DNA from: Rhodobacter xanthinilyticus
GTDB taxonomy: Bacteria; Pseudomonadota; Alphaproteobacteria; Rhodobacterales; Rhodobacteraceae
Length of the DNA: 64,000 bases
Reading direction: 5' to 3'
Assembly: GCF_001856665.1 (NCBI RefSeq)
Contig: NZ_CP017781.1
Location: 1,116,001-1,180,000, forward strand
Below are positions 1 to 8,941 of this stretch, in pieces. The stretch's first letter is position 1. Every line of letters starts with the position of its first letter. A program made the translations under genes and the position numbers. The notes below the pieces were generated by a model. It made no database searches. It was given only the letters and a program-made list of their open reading frames with translations, and was not told where the DNA came from.

Positions 1-1970
1 AGGCGGCGGAGGCGCGCACCATGCTCTCGCTCCTGCAACTCGGGCTGAAGGCGGGGGATCGGGTGACGTTCTCGGCCGAGGGCGCCGATGCCGCCGATGC
101 GCTGGCGACGCTGCGGGTCGTCGTGACCGGCCTGAGCGCGCGGGAAAAGGCGCAAGCGGCCGAGGCGGCGGAGAAGCGCGCGGCGGCGGCCACGGCGGGG
201 GGCTGGGTCTCGCCCGAGCCGCTCGAGGCCGAGGATGCGCGCCTCGTCGAGGGGGTTGCGGCGGCGCCGGGGCTGGCGATCGGCTGGCTGCACCGGCTGG
301 AAACCGGCCCGCGCGAGGTGGCCGATCTCGCGCCCGGCGCGCGCGAGGATCTGGCGGGGGCGGCCGATCGGCTGCATGAGGCGTTGGCGCGGGCGCGCGA
401 GCAGCTCGGCGCGCTCGCCGATGATACCGCGCGCCGTCTGGGCGAGGTCGATGCCGGGATCTTCCGCGCGCAGGCCGAGCTTCTGGCCGACCCGGGCCTC
501 GTCGCGCGGGTCTCGCAGGCGCTGGTCGGAGGCCACGGGCTCGCCTGGTCGTGGGCGCGCGCGATCGAGGAGACGGCGGCGCCGATGCGCGCCTCGGGCA
601 ATGCGGTTCTGGCCGGCCGCGCGGCCGATCTGCGCGATGTCGGCCAGCGGGTTCTGGCGCTGCTCGACCCCGCGCTCGGGCGCACCGCGCCGCTCGAGCC
701 GCCGCCCGGCACGATCCTGATCGCCGATGATCTGACGCCCTCCGATACCGCCGGGCTCGACCCGGCGCGGGTGGTGGGGCTGGTGACCGCGCAGGGCGGG
801 CCGAGCTCGCATAGCGCGATTTTGGCGCGCACGCTCGGCCTGCCGGCGATGGTCGGGGCGGGGGCGGCGCTCGGGCGGCTCGAGGCCGGCGCACCGGCGA
901 TCCTCGACGGCACGGCGGGGCGGCTTTACCTCGCGCCGACCGAGGCCGAGCTTGCCTCCGCGCGCGCCTTCATCGCCGCCGAAGAGGCCCGCCGCGCCCG
1001 CGACAGCGCGGCGCGCGCGCTGCCCGCCACCACCACCGACGGCCACCGCATCGAGATCGGCGCGAATATCAACCTCGCCGATCAGGCGCCCTTCGCGCTC
1101 TCGCTGGGCGCCGAGGGGGTCGGGCTGATGCGCACCGAATTCCTGTTCCTCGAGCGCGCCGAGAGCCCGACCGAGGAGGATCAGTTCCAGGCCTATCGCG
1201 CGATGGCGGCGGCGATGGGGGCGCGCCCGCTGGTGATCCGCGCGCTCGATATCGGCGGCGACAAGCAGGTCTCCTATCTCGATCTGCCGCGCGAGGAGAA
1301 CCCGTTTCTGGGCGTGCGCGGCGCGCGGCTCTTGCTGCGCCGGCCCGAGCTTCTGGTGCCGCAGCTGCGCGCGCTTTACCGCGCCGCGCGCGAGGGCGCC
1401 CGGATTTCGGTGATGTTCCCGATGATCACCTCCGAGGCCGAGCTGATCGCGCTGCGCGAGACCGCCGAGCGGATCCGGGCCGAGCTGAAGGCGCCGGCGA
1501 TCCCGCTGGGGATCATGATCGAGGTGCCGGCGGCGGCGCTGATGGCGGACCGGCTCGCGGTGCATGCCGATTTCTTCTCGATCGGCACCAATGACCTGAC
1601 CCAATACGCGCTCGCGATCGACCGGCAAAACCCGGTGCTCGCGCCCGAGGCCGACAGCCTGCACCCGGCGGTGCTGGCGCTGATCGCGGCGACGGTGCGG
1701 GGCGCGCGGGCGAAGGGGCGCTGGGTGGGGGTGTGCGGGGGGATCGCGGGCGATCCGTTCGGCGCGGCGCTGCTCGCGGGGCTCGGGGTCGATGAGCTCT
1801 CGATGACGCCGCGCGATATTCCGGCGGTGAAGGCGCGGCTGCGCGGCGCGGCGATCGCGGATCTGCGGGCGCTGGCCGAGCGCGCGCTCGCGCTGCCCGA
1901 TGCGGCCTCGGTGCGCGCGCTGGGCGCCGATCCGGCGCTTGGCGGCGGCACGGTGGCGGGGGAGGTGTGA
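1..1970 (+). CDS. fruB: Fructose PTS multiphosphoryl protein, 3' part (HPr end + enzyme I)
   Basis: Open at the left edge; the reading frame is already coding from base 3. The first ~40 residues look like the end of an HPr domain and the rest is a complete PTS enzyme I. Enzyme I takes phosphate from PEP and passes it via HPr and EIIA to the sugar permease in the cytoplasm. The phospho-histidine sits in GGPSSHSAILAR (His codon at 810-812). PEP/Mg-binding stretches GLMRTEFLFLE, GIMIEVPAAALMAD and SIGTNDLTQYALAIDRQN follow, and GVCGGIAGDP carries the late cysteine. This EIIA-HPr-EI fusion is typical of Rhodobacter fructose operons; the EIIA part should lie just upstream. It abuts fruK without a gap. 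Confidence 0.93.
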   Translation, partial: AAEARTMLSLLQLGLKAGDRVTFSAEGADAADALATLRVVVTGLSAREKAQAAEAAEKRAAAATAGGWVSPEPLEAEDARLVEGVAAAPGLAIGWLHRLETGPREVADLAPGAREDLAGAADRLHEALARAREQLGALADDTARRLGEVDAGIFRAQAELLADPGLVARVSQALVGGHGLAWSWARAIEETAAPMRASGNAVLAGRAADLRDVGQRVLALLDPALGRTAPLEPPPGTILIADDLTPSDTAGLDPARVVGLVTAQGGPSSHSAILARTLGLPAMVGAGAALGRLEAGAPAILDGTAGRLYLAPTEAELASARAFIAAEEARRARDSAARALPATTTDGHRIEIGANINLADQAPFALSLGAEGVGLMRTEFLFLERAESPTEEDQFQAYRAMAAAMGARPLVIRALDIGGDKQVSYLDLPREENPFLGVRGARLLLRRPELLVPQLRALYRAAREGARISVMFPMITSEAELIALRETAERIRAELKAPAIPLGIMIEVPAAALMADRLAVHADFFSIGTNDLTQYALAIDRQNPVLAPEADSLHPAVLALIAATVRGARAKGRWVGVCGGIAGDPFGAALLAGLGVDELSMTPRDIPAVKARLRGAAIADLRALAERALALPDAASVRALGADPALGGGTVAGEV

Positions 1971-2957
1971 ATGACGCGCTCGGGCCCCTGCGACGTGCAT
2001 ACCGTCGCGCTCAACCCCGCGATCGATCTCACCGTCGGTCTGTCGCAGCTCGTGCCCGGCGAGGTCGCGCGCGCGCGGTCTGCGCGCCATGATCCGGGCG
2101 GCAAGGGGGTCAATGTCGCCTCCTGTCTGGCCGATTGGGGCACCGCGGTGACGATCCACGGGCTGCTCGGGCTCGAGAATGCGGCGCGGTTCGAGGCGCT
2201 CTTTGCCGCCAAGGGGATCAGCGATGCGATGGTGCGCCTGCCGCAGGCGACGCGCACCAATATCAAGCTGCTCGAAGAGGGCGGGCGCACGACCGATGTC
2301 AACCTGCCGGGGTTTTCCGCCTCCGCGCGCGATCTGGCGGCGGTCGAGGCGAGCCTGGCCCCGCTCGGCGCCGGCGCGCTCGTCGCGATTTCGGGCAGCC
2401 AGCCGCAGGGGCTCGAGGATGAGGCCTCGGCGCGGCTGACGGCGGCGCTGACCCGGCGCGGGGCGCGGGTGGTGCTCGATGTCTCGGGCGCGCCGCTGCG
2501 CGCGGCGCTGGCGCGCGCGCCCGATGCGCTGCCCTTCGCGATCAAGCCCAACCGCCATGAGCTCGAGGCCTGCCTGCGCGCCGATCTGTCGCGCCGGGCC
2601 GATCTGGTGGCGGCGGCGCGCGGGCTCGTGGCGCGCGGGATCGGGCTCGTCATCGTTTCGCTCGGCACCGAGGGGGCGATTTTCCTCTCCGCCGCGGCCG
2701 AGCTGCAGGCGCTGCCGATGGCGCTCTCGCAAGGCTCCACGGTGGGCGCGGGCGACGCCATGGTCGCGGGGGTCGTCGCGGCGCTGGCCGAGGGGCTCGG
2801 CCCCGAGGCGCTCGCCGCGCGCGCGACGGCTTTCGCGGTGGGCAAGCTGCGCAACGCAGGCCCGCATCTGCCCGAGCAAGGCGAGATCCGCGCGCTCGAG
2901 CGCGCGGTCGCGGTGCGCCCGCTCGCCGAGTGGCTCGCCCAAGAGCCGGGCGCATGA
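1971..2957 (+). CDS. fruK: 1-phosphofructokinase
   Basis: A 328-residue PfkB-family sugar kinase that phosphorylates fructose-1-phosphate, the product of FruA, to fructose-1,6-bisphosphate using ATP. The substrate loop GGKGVNVASCLADWG lies near residues 43-57. The C-terminal ATP/catalytic motif STVGAGDAMVAG carries the catalytic Asp. Its ATG begins the base after the fruB stop, so translation is probably coupled. Length is normal for the family, and the position between fruB and fruA makes 1-phosphofructokinase far more likely than another PfkB kinase. Confidence 0.95.
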   Translation: MTRSGPCDVHTVALNPAIDLTVGLSQLVPGEVARARSARHDPGGKGVNVASCLADWGTAVTIHGLLGLENAARFEALFAAKGISDAMVRLPQATRTNIKLLEEGGRTTDVNLPGFSASARDLAAVEASLAPLGAGALVAISGSQPQGLEDEASARLTAALTRRGARVVLDVSGAPLRAALARAPDALPFAIKPNRHELEACLRADLSRRADLVAAARGLVARGIGLVIVSLGTEGAIFLSAAAELQALPMALSQGSTVGAGDAMVAGVVAALAEGLGPEALAARATAFAVGKLRNAGPHLPEQGEIRALERAVAVRPLAEWLAQEPGA

Positions 2958-2963
2958 GCATTG

Positions 2964-2984
2964 CGCGCCCGGTCGCCGGGCGCG
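2964..2984 (+). other. fruK-fruA intercistronic hairpin
   Basis: A 9-bp perfect GC stem (2964-2972 with 2976-2984, 3-nt loop) lies just after fruK and has no T-run. It is followed by two copies of a strong CAGGAGGA Shine-Dalgarno element, one at about 2986 with no start codon in range and one just before fruA. It is more likely an mRNA-stability or attenuation element than a terminator. Confidence 0.45.
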
Positions 2985-3039
2985 TCAGGAGGATCCGATC
3001 GGCCCCTCGGGCGCGGTCAGCAAGTCACAGGAGGACCCT

Positions 3040-4806
3040 ATGTCAGACACTATCCTTGCCGTGATCGGCGCCGCAGATCGGCCGACGCATGGCGTCCTGG
3101 CCCGCGAGGTGCTGAGCAAGGCGGCGGCCGAAGCCGGCCGCGAGATCCGCATCGAGCTGATCACCGCCGAGGGGGTGGCCGATCCGCTGCCCGCCGCGGC
3201 GCTGGCGGCGGCGCGGGCGGTGCTCGTGGTGGGCGAGGTCGCGGCCGAGCCGCGCCTTGCGGGGCGCACGCTCGTGCGGGTGAGCCTGTCGGAGCTGCTC
3301 GAGGCGCCCGCGGGCGCGCTGGCGCGGCTCGAGGCCGCCGAAGCCCCCGCCACCGCCGCGCCCGCCGCGGCGCTTGCCGGGCTGAAGATCGTCGCGATCA
3401 CCTCCTGCCCGACCGGCATCGCCCATACCTTCATGGCCGCCGAGGGGCTGCAGGAGGGCGCGCGCGCGCTCGGCGCCGCGATCCGGGTCGAGACCCAGGG
3501 CTCGGTCGGCTCGCAAGACACGCTGACGGAGGCGGAAATCGCCGCGGCCGATCTGGTGGTGATCGCCGCCGACCGGCAGGTCGAGCTTGGCCGCTTTGCC
3601 GGCAAGCGGGTCTATCAATCGCCCACCAAACCGGCGATCAATGACGGCGCGGCGCTGCTGCGCAAGGCCGTTGCCGAGGCGCGCCCGCTCTCGGGCGAGG
3701 CCGGCGCCACGGCCGAGGCCGCCGCGCCGGGCGCGGGCGCGGGCCCGGGCAAGGCGGGCGGCGCGGTGGGCGCCTACAAGCACCTGATGACCGGCGTGTC
3801 CTTCATGCTGCCCTTCGTGGTCGCGGGCGGGATCCTGATCGCGATCGCCTTCGCGCTGGGCGGCATCTATGTCTATGACGACGCCCATCAGGGCACGCTG
3901 GGCTGGACGCTCTTCCAGATCGGCGCGAAGGGCGCCTTCACGCTGATGGTGCCGGCGCTGGCGGGTTATATCGCCTTCTCGATCGCCGACCGGCCCGGCA
4001 TCGCGCCCGGCATGACCGGCGGCGTGATCGCCGGCACGATCGGCGCGGGCTTCCTCGGCGGGATCCTCGCGGGCTTCATCGCGGGCTATGGGGTGCTCTG
4101 GCTCAACCGGGTGATCAAGCTGCCGCGCACGCTGCAAGGGCTCAAGCCGGTGCTGATCTTGCCGCTTCTGGGCGTCACGCTGACCGGGCTGATGATGTTC
4201 TATGTGGTGGGCGCGCCGACCGCGCGGCTCCTTGCGGCGATGACCGAATGGCTGCAGGGCATGCAGGGCGCGCAGGCGGCGGTGCTTGGCGCGCTGCTTG
4301 GCGGGATGATGGCGGTCGACATGGGCGGGCCGATCAACAAGGCGGCCTATGCCTTCGGCACCACGCTGATCGCGGCCAATGTCACCGAGCCGATGGCGGC
4401 GGTGATGTGCGCGGGCATGACCCCGCCGCTTGCGCTCGCGCTCGCCACCAAGCTCTTTGGCAACCGCTTCACCCCCGAGGAACGCGAGGCCGGTAACGCC
4501 GCCTTCGTGCTGGGGCTGGCCTTCGTGACCGAGGGCGCGATCCCCTTCGCGGCGCGCGATCCGTTCCGCGTGATCCCCTCCTTGATCGCGGGCTCGGCGG
4601 TGGCCGGGGCGCTGTGCATGGCGCTTGGCGTGCAGCTCAAGGTGCCCCATGGCGGGGTCTTCGTGCTGCCGATCCCGAATGCGGTGGGCAATCTCGGCGG
4701 CTTCGTGATCGCGATGCTGGTGGGCACGGCGGTCTCGGTGATCGCGCTGCGCCTCGCCAAGCGCCGCCTCGATGGCGCGGCGAAAGCCACGACCGCGCTG
4801 GCCTGA
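3040..4806 (+). CDS. fruA: PTS fructose transporter subunit EIIBC
   Basis: A 588-residue inner-membrane permease that imports fructose and phosphorylates it at C1. The order is a degenerate EIIB' domain (about 1-100, lacking the phospho-cysteine), an Ala/Pro linker, EIIB (about 112-210) with phospho-Cys123 in CPTGIAHTFMAAE, a Gly/Ala linker, then EIIC with about eight or more hydrophobic spans. The start is the ATG at 3040, placed by the strong CAGGAGGA just upstream; an open frame runs further upstream but overlaps fruK. The gene is followed by a terminator, so it ends the fru operon. Confidence 0.95.
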   Translation: MSDTILAVIGAADRPTHGVLAREVLSKAAAEAGREIRIELITAEGVADPLPAAALAAARAVLVVGEVAAEPRLAGRTLVRVSLSELLEAPAGALARLEAAEAPATAAPAAALAGLKIVAITSCPTGIAHTFMAAEGLQEGARALGAAIRVETQGSVGSQDTLTEAEIAAADLVVIAADRQVELGRFAGKRVYQSPTKPAINDGAALLRKAVAEARPLSGEAGATAEAAAPGAGAGPGKAGGAVGAYKHLMTGVSFMLPFVVAGGILIAIAFALGGIYVYDDAHQGTLGWTLFQIGAKGAFTLMVPALAGYIAFSIADRPGIAPGMTGGVIAGTIGAGFLGGILAGFIAGYGVLWLNRVIKLPRTLQGLKPVLILPLLGVTLTGLMMFYVVGAPTARLLAAMTEWLQGMQGAQAAVLGALLGGMMAVDMGGPINKAAYAFGTTLIAANVTEPMAAVMCAGMTPPLALALATKLFGNRFTPEEREAGNAAFVLGLAFVTEGAIPFAARDPFRVIPSLIAGSAVAGALCMALGVQLKVPHGGVFVLPIPNAVGNLGGFVIAMLVGTAVSVIALRLAKRRLDGAAKATTALA

Positions 4807-4830
4807 TCCTCCTCCCCCAGGCCAGACCAG

Positions 4831-4862
4831 AGGCGCCGCGCCCCCCGCGCGGCGCCTCTTTC
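4831..4862 (+). terminator. Rho-independent terminator of fru operon
   Basis: A 10-bp perfect stem (4831-4840 with 4848-4857, 7-nt C-rich loop) is followed by CTTTCTTC. It lies 25 bases past the fruA stop and ends at the convergent dehydrogenase gene. Confidence 0.85.
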
Positions 4863-4863
4863 T

Positions 4864-7311
4864 TCAGCCGCGCAGCCGCGCCCCGCTCGGGTCGTAAAGC
4901 GGCGCGAGGCTCGCGCGGGCTGCCACGATCCGCCCCGCGACATCGATCTCGTAGCGCGCCGCGAGCAGCTCCTCGGCGCTCTCGTCGGGGCGGCAGGGCA
5001 CATAGCCCAGCCCCACCGCGCCGCCCAAGGCATGGCCGTAATTGCCCGAGGTGATCTGCCCCACGATCGCGCCATCGCGCAAGATCGGCTCATTGTGGAA
5101 GAGAAGCGGCTCCGGCTCGGTCAGGCAAAACTGCACGAGCCGCCGCGTGAGCCCGGCCTCGGCCTTGCGCAGCACCGCCTCGCGGCCGATGAAATCGCCC
5201 TTCGCCGGTTTCACCGCAAAGCCCAGGCCCGCCTCGAGCACATGATCCTCGTCGGTGATGTCATGGCCGAAATGGCGGTAGGCCTTCTCGATGCGGCAAC
5301 TGTCCATCGCATGGAGCCCGCAGAGTTTGAGCCCGACCGCCTCGCCCGCCGCGATCAGCGTCTCGAAGACATGCGCGGCCTGTTCGGTCGAGATGTAAAG
5401 CTCCCAGCCGAGCTCGCCCACATAGCTGACCCGATGGGCGCGTGCGAGGCCCATGCCGATCTCGATCTCGCGCGCGGTGCCGAACGGGTGGGCGGCGTCG
5501 GAGAAATCCTCGGGCGAGACGCGGGCGAGCAGATCTCGCGCCTTCGGCCCCATCACCTCGAGCACCGCCTCGCCCGCCGAGACATCGGTGACGGTGACGA
5601 AGGCCTCGCCGATATGGCGGCGCAGCCAGGCCAGATCGCGCTGCACCGTCGCGCCCGGCACGACGAGCAGGAACGCCGTCTCCGAAAGCCGCGTCACCGT
5701 CAGGTCGCTCTCGATGCCGCCGCGAGGGTTGAGCATCTGGGTATAGACGATGCGCCCGGGCGCCACGTCGATCTGGTTGGCGCAAAGGCGGTTGAGGACG
5801 GCCGCCGCATCGCGCCCCTCGACGCGGATCTTGCCAAAGCTCGACATGTCGATCAGCCCGACCCCCTCGCGCAGCGCCTGATGCTCGGCGCGCTGGTTCT
5901 CGAACCAGTTCTGCCGGCCCCAGCTATAGCGGTATTCGGGCGCCTGACCGGGGCTGGCGAACCAGTTCGCCCGCTCCCAGCCCGCGACCTCGCCAAAGAC
6001 CGCGCCGCGCGCCTTGAGCGCGTCATGGAGCGCCGAGCGGCGCAGCCCCCGCGCGGTTGCCATCTGCCGATAGGGGAAATGGTCGGCGTAGAGCAGGCCC
6101 AGCGTCTCGCTCACCCGCTCGCGCAGATAGGCGCGGTTGCGCTGGAAGGGCTGGGCGCGGCGGATATCGACCTCCCACAGGTCAAAGGGCGGCGCGCCCT
6201 CGGTCATCCAGCGCGCCAGCGCCATCCCCGCGCCGCCCGAGGAGATGATCCCGATCGAATTATACCCCGCCGCGACCCAATACCCGCCCAGGCCCGGCGC
6301 CTCGCCGAGGTAATAGCGGTCATCGGGGGTGAAGCTCTCGGGGCCGTTGAAGAAGGTGTGGATGCCCGCCTCGGCCAGCATCGGCATCCGCGCGACGGCC
6401 TTCTCGAGGATCGGCTCGAAATGGTCGAAATCCTCGGGCAGCTGGTCGAAACAGAAGCTCTCCGGGATCCCGCCCATGCCCCAGGGCTTCGCCTTCGGCT
6501 CGAACGCGCCGAGCAGGATCTTGCCCGCATCCTCCTTGTAATAGGCACATTCATCGACCATCCGCAGCACCGGCAGCTGGCCGAGCCCCGGGATCGCCTC
6601 GGTGACGATGTAGAAATGCTCGCAGGCATGCAGCGGCAGCGTGACGCCGTTTTGCGCCGCCAGATCGCGCCCCCACATGCCGCCGCAATTGACCACATGC
6701 TCGGCCGCGATCACGCCCTGCGCGCCCTCCGCCTGCCATTCGACGCCGCTCACCCGGCCGCGGTCGGTCAAGACCCGCGTGACCTTCACCTGCTCGCAGA
6801 TCTGCACGCCGAGCTGACGCGCGCCTTTCGCGAGCGCCAGCGCGATATTGCCCGGGTCGGCCTGCCCGTCGCCCGGCAGATGCACCCCCGCGACCACATC
6901 GGCCGTCTCGATATGGGGGTAGAGCGCGGCCACCTCGCGCGGCCCGAGCTCATTGACCTCGATCCCGAAAGCGCGCGCGAGTGCGGCCTGACGCAAGATC
7001 TCCACCCGCCGCTCCTCGGTCAGCGCGACGGTGATCGAGCCGCAGCTGCGCAGCCCCGTCGCAAGGCCCGTCTCGGCCTCGAGGCTGCGGTAGAGATCGG
7101 CCGAATATTTCGCCAGCCGGGTCATGTTCTGGCTCGCGCGGAGCTGGCCGATCAGCCCGGCGGCATGCCAGGTGGTGCCCGAGGTGAGCTGCTTGCGCTC
7201 CAAAAGCACGATATCGGTCCAGCCGAGTTTGGCCAGGTGATAGGCGGTCGAACAGCCGGAGATGCCGCCTCCGATGATCACCACGCGGGCGGATTTGGGC
7301 AGGTCGGTCAT
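4864..7311 (-). CDS. Dimethylglycine/sarcosine dehydrogenase-like FAD-GcvT protein
   Basis: An 815-residue flavoenzyme with an N-terminal DAO-type FAD domain (Rossmann GGGISG near residue 14) and a C-terminal folate-binding GcvT domain (from about 430). The motif GTTWHAAGL (His49) matches the covalent FAD-attachment histidine of dimethylglycine and sarcosine dehydrogenases. Such enzymes oxidatively N-demethylate dimethylglycine or sarcosine and hand the methyl group to tetrahydrofolate. AGGAG precedes the ATG. It is transcribed away from the XRE regulator at 7481 across a palindrome. Which N-methyl substrate it uses cannot be read from the sequence; nearby methylamine genes favour a methylated glycine derivative. 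Confidence 0.8.
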   Translation of the reverse strand: MTDLPKSARVVIIGGGISGCSTAYHLAKLGWTDIVLLERKQLTSGTTWHAAGLIGQLRASQNMTRLAKYSADLYRSLEAETGLATGLRSCGSITVALTEERRVEILRQAALARAFGIEVNELGPREVAALYPHIETADVVAGVHLPGDGQADPGNIALALAKGARQLGVQICEQVKVTRVLTDRGRVSGVEWQAEGAQGVIAAEHVVNCGGMWGRDLAAQNGVTLPLHACEHFYIVTEAIPGLGQLPVLRMVDECAYYKEDAGKILLGAFEPKAKPWGMGGIPESFCFDQLPEDFDHFEPILEKAVARMPMLAEAGIHTFFNGPESFTPDDRYYLGEAPGLGGYWVAAGYNSIGIISSGGAGMALARWMTEGAPPFDLWEVDIRRAQPFQRNRAYLRERVSETLGLLYADHFPYRQMATARGLRRSALHDALKARGAVFGEVAGWERANWFASPGQAPEYRYSWGRQNWFENQRAEHQALREGVGLIDMSSFGKIRVEGRDAAAVLNRLCANQIDVAPGRIVYTQMLNPRGGIESDLTVTRLSETAFLLVVPGATVQRDLAWLRRHIGEAFVTVTDVSAGEAVLEVMGPKARDLLARVSPEDFSDAAHPFGTAREIEIGMGLARAHRVSYVGELGWELYISTEQAAHVFETLIAAGEAVGLKLCGLHAMDSCRIEKAYRHFGHDITDEDHVLEAGLGFAVKPAKGDFIGREAVLRKAEAGLTRRLVQFCLTEPEPLLFHNEPILRDGAIVGQITSGNYGHALGGAVGLGYVPCRPDESAEELLAARYEIDVAGRIVAARASLAPLYDPSGARLRG

Positions 7312-7358
7312 GGCGGGCTCCTGAGCTAGGGGGGTAGGGCAGGCTAGGCGGAGATAAA

Positions 7359-7383
7359 ATGAAATTTCAATCTAAAATTTCAT
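7359..7383. promoter_or_regulatory. AT-rich palindromic operator in divergent region
   Basis: A perfect 9-bp inverted repeat, ATGAAATTT (7359-7367) and AAATTTCAT (7375-7383), separated by 7 bases. It lies in a short AT-rich island between the dehydrogenase and the XRE regulator, and a further half-site-like ATGAAAT follows at 7391. Its position and symmetry fit a binding site for the adjacent XRE-cupin regulator. Confidence 0.6.
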
Positions 7384-7480
7384 TCAGGTGATGAAATGGC
7401 GAAAAATTCCACCTCCGTCCGGGCGGGCGGTTGAATTCGGCGCCGCGCTGCGACAGGGTGGCGCCGAGGAAGGAGCGCCG

Positions 7481-8035
7481 ATGAGCCATCATGTGGGAGA
7501 AGATATCCGGTCGTTGCGCAAATCGCGCGGGCTGACGCTGGTGGCGCTGGCGGGGGCGGTGGGGCGCTCGGTCGGCTGGCTGAGCCAGGTCGAGCGCGGC
7601 CAGACGCCGCCCTCGGTGCGCGATCTGGGCCAGATCGCCGAACATCTGGGCGTCAACATCAGCTTTTTCTTCCGCTCCGCGAGCCGCGCGCCCGAGGAAC
7701 AGGGGCTCGTGCTGCGCGCCGCCGATCGCACGCGGATCGGCTCGACCGAAAGCGGGCTCGAGGAGGAGCTGCTCTCGCCGAGTTTGAGCGGGTCGTTCGA
7801 GATGATCAAATCGGTCTTTGCGCCCGGCGCCTCGAGCAAGGGGCTGCGCAAGCTGCGCCCGAAGGAGGACGGCGGCGTGCTGATCTCGGGGGAGCTCACG
7901 CTGATCCTCGACGGGCGCGAGATCACGCTGGCGCCGGGCGACAGCTTTCAGTTCCGCGACACCGATTACGCCTGGCGCAACCCGGGCCCGGAGCCTGCGG
8001 TGGTGATCTGGGTGGTCTCGCCGCCGGTCTATTGA
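7481..8035 (+). CDS. XRE-family transcriptional regulator with cupin domain
   Basis: A 184-residue protein with an N-terminal XRE/Cro helix-turn-helix (about residues 5-60) and a C-terminal cupin fold (about 110-180, with the PGDSFQFRD loop). This is the architecture of small-molecule-responsive regulators of amino-acid, amine and polyamine genes. The start at 7481 is chosen because GAGGAAGGAG lies just upstream; an in-frame ATG at 7388 falls next to the presumed operator. It is divergent from the dehydrogenase and probably controls it and the aldolase gene that follows. Confidence 0.85.
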   Translation: MSHHVGEDIRSLRKSRGLTLVALAGAVGRSVGWLSQVERGQTPPSVRDLGQIAEHLGVNISFFFRSASRAPEEQGLVLRAADRTRIGSTESGLEEELLSPSLSGSFEMIKSVFAPGASSKGLRKLRPKEDGGVLISGELTLILDGREITLAPGDSFQFRDTDYAWRNPGPEPAVVIWVVSPPVY

Positions 8036-8109
8036 GGCGCGGCGGGGGTTGTGGAGCGCCGCCCTCCGCGCGCAATATGGCGCCAGACCGCGCTTCGATG
8101 GAGACCCCG

Positions 8110-8889
8110 ATGCCTGCGCCGCGTAACACGCTCAAACACCGCCTCGCCGCCAAGGAGGTGCTGCATGGCTGCTGGATCGGGCTGGCCGACCCCTATCTCG
8201 CGCAGATCTCGGCCACGGCCGGCTTCGACTGGCTGCTGATTGATGGCGAACATGCGCCCAATGACCTGCGCTCGCTGATGGCGCAGCTCGCGGTGATCGA
8301 GCCGAGCGCCTCGGCGCCGGTCGTGCGCCTGCCCGATGGCGACCCGGCCAAGATCAAGCAAGTGCTTGATATCGGGGCGCAATCTCTCCTGATCCCGATG
8401 GTCGAGAGCGCCGAGCAGGCGCGCGAGCTCGTGCGCGCGACGCGCTATGCGCCGGAGGGGTTTCGCGGCGTGGGCGCGGCGCTCGCGCGCGCCTCGCGGT
8501 TCTCGGCGATCCCGGATTATCTGACCACCGCCAATGCCGAGATCTGTCTGATCGTGCAGGTCGAGACCCGCGCGGGGATGGCCGCGCTCGACGAGATCCT
8601 TGGCGTCGAGGGGGTGGACGGGGTGTTCATCGGCCCGGCCGATCTGGCCGCCGACATGGGCTATCTGGGCCGCTCGGGCGCGCCCGAGGTCAAGGCCGCG
8701 GTGCTGGGCGCGCTCGGGCGGATCCGGGCGGCGGGCAAGGCCGCCGGGGTGCTGGTGACCGAGCCCGACTATATCGAGGAGGCGCGCGCGGCCGGGGCGA
8801 CCTTCCTCGGCGTGGGGATCGATGTGACGATCTTTGCCGGCGCGATGCGGCGGCTTGCGGCCGAGATGGCGGCCAGGCGCGGGGCCTGA
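8110..8889 (+). CDS. HpcH/HpaI-family class II aldolase
   Basis: About 259 residues of the metal-dependent 2-keto-3-deoxy-acid aldolase family, which cleaves 2-keto-3-deoxy acids to pyruvate or a ketoacid plus an aldehyde. Family motifs are visible: DWLLIDGEHAPND near residue 44, metal-ligand VQVETRAGMAALDEI near residue 150, and GVFIGPADLAADMG near residue 175. Upstream in-frame ATGs at 8076 and 8098 are possible; 8110 gives the usual family length with GGAG close by. The real substrate is unknown, and several family members are annotated loosely. It follows the XRE gene and may be co-transcribed with it. Confidence 0.82.
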   Translation: MPAPRNTLKHRLAAKEVLHGCWIGLADPYLAQISATAGFDWLLIDGEHAPNDLRSLMAQLAVIEPSASAPVVRLPDGDPAKIKQVLDIGAQSLLIPMVESAEQARELVRATRYAPEGFRGVGAALARASRFSAIPDYLTTANAEICLIVQVETRAGMAALDEILGVEGVDGVFIGPADLAADMGYLGRSGAPEVKAAVLGALGRIRAAGKAAGVLVTEPDYIEEARAAGATFLGVGIDVTIFAGAMRRLAAEMAARRGA

Positions 8890-8941
8890 AAGACCCCCCG
8901 GGCGCGGGGGCGACCGGGGGCAGGGAGAGGACCGGGGGAGC

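Noticed and set aside
5032-7329. A 765-codon plus-strand frame opposite the FAD-GcvT dehydrogenase
   Set aside because: Antisense shadow; the minus-strand gene has clear domains, a ribosome site and normal length.
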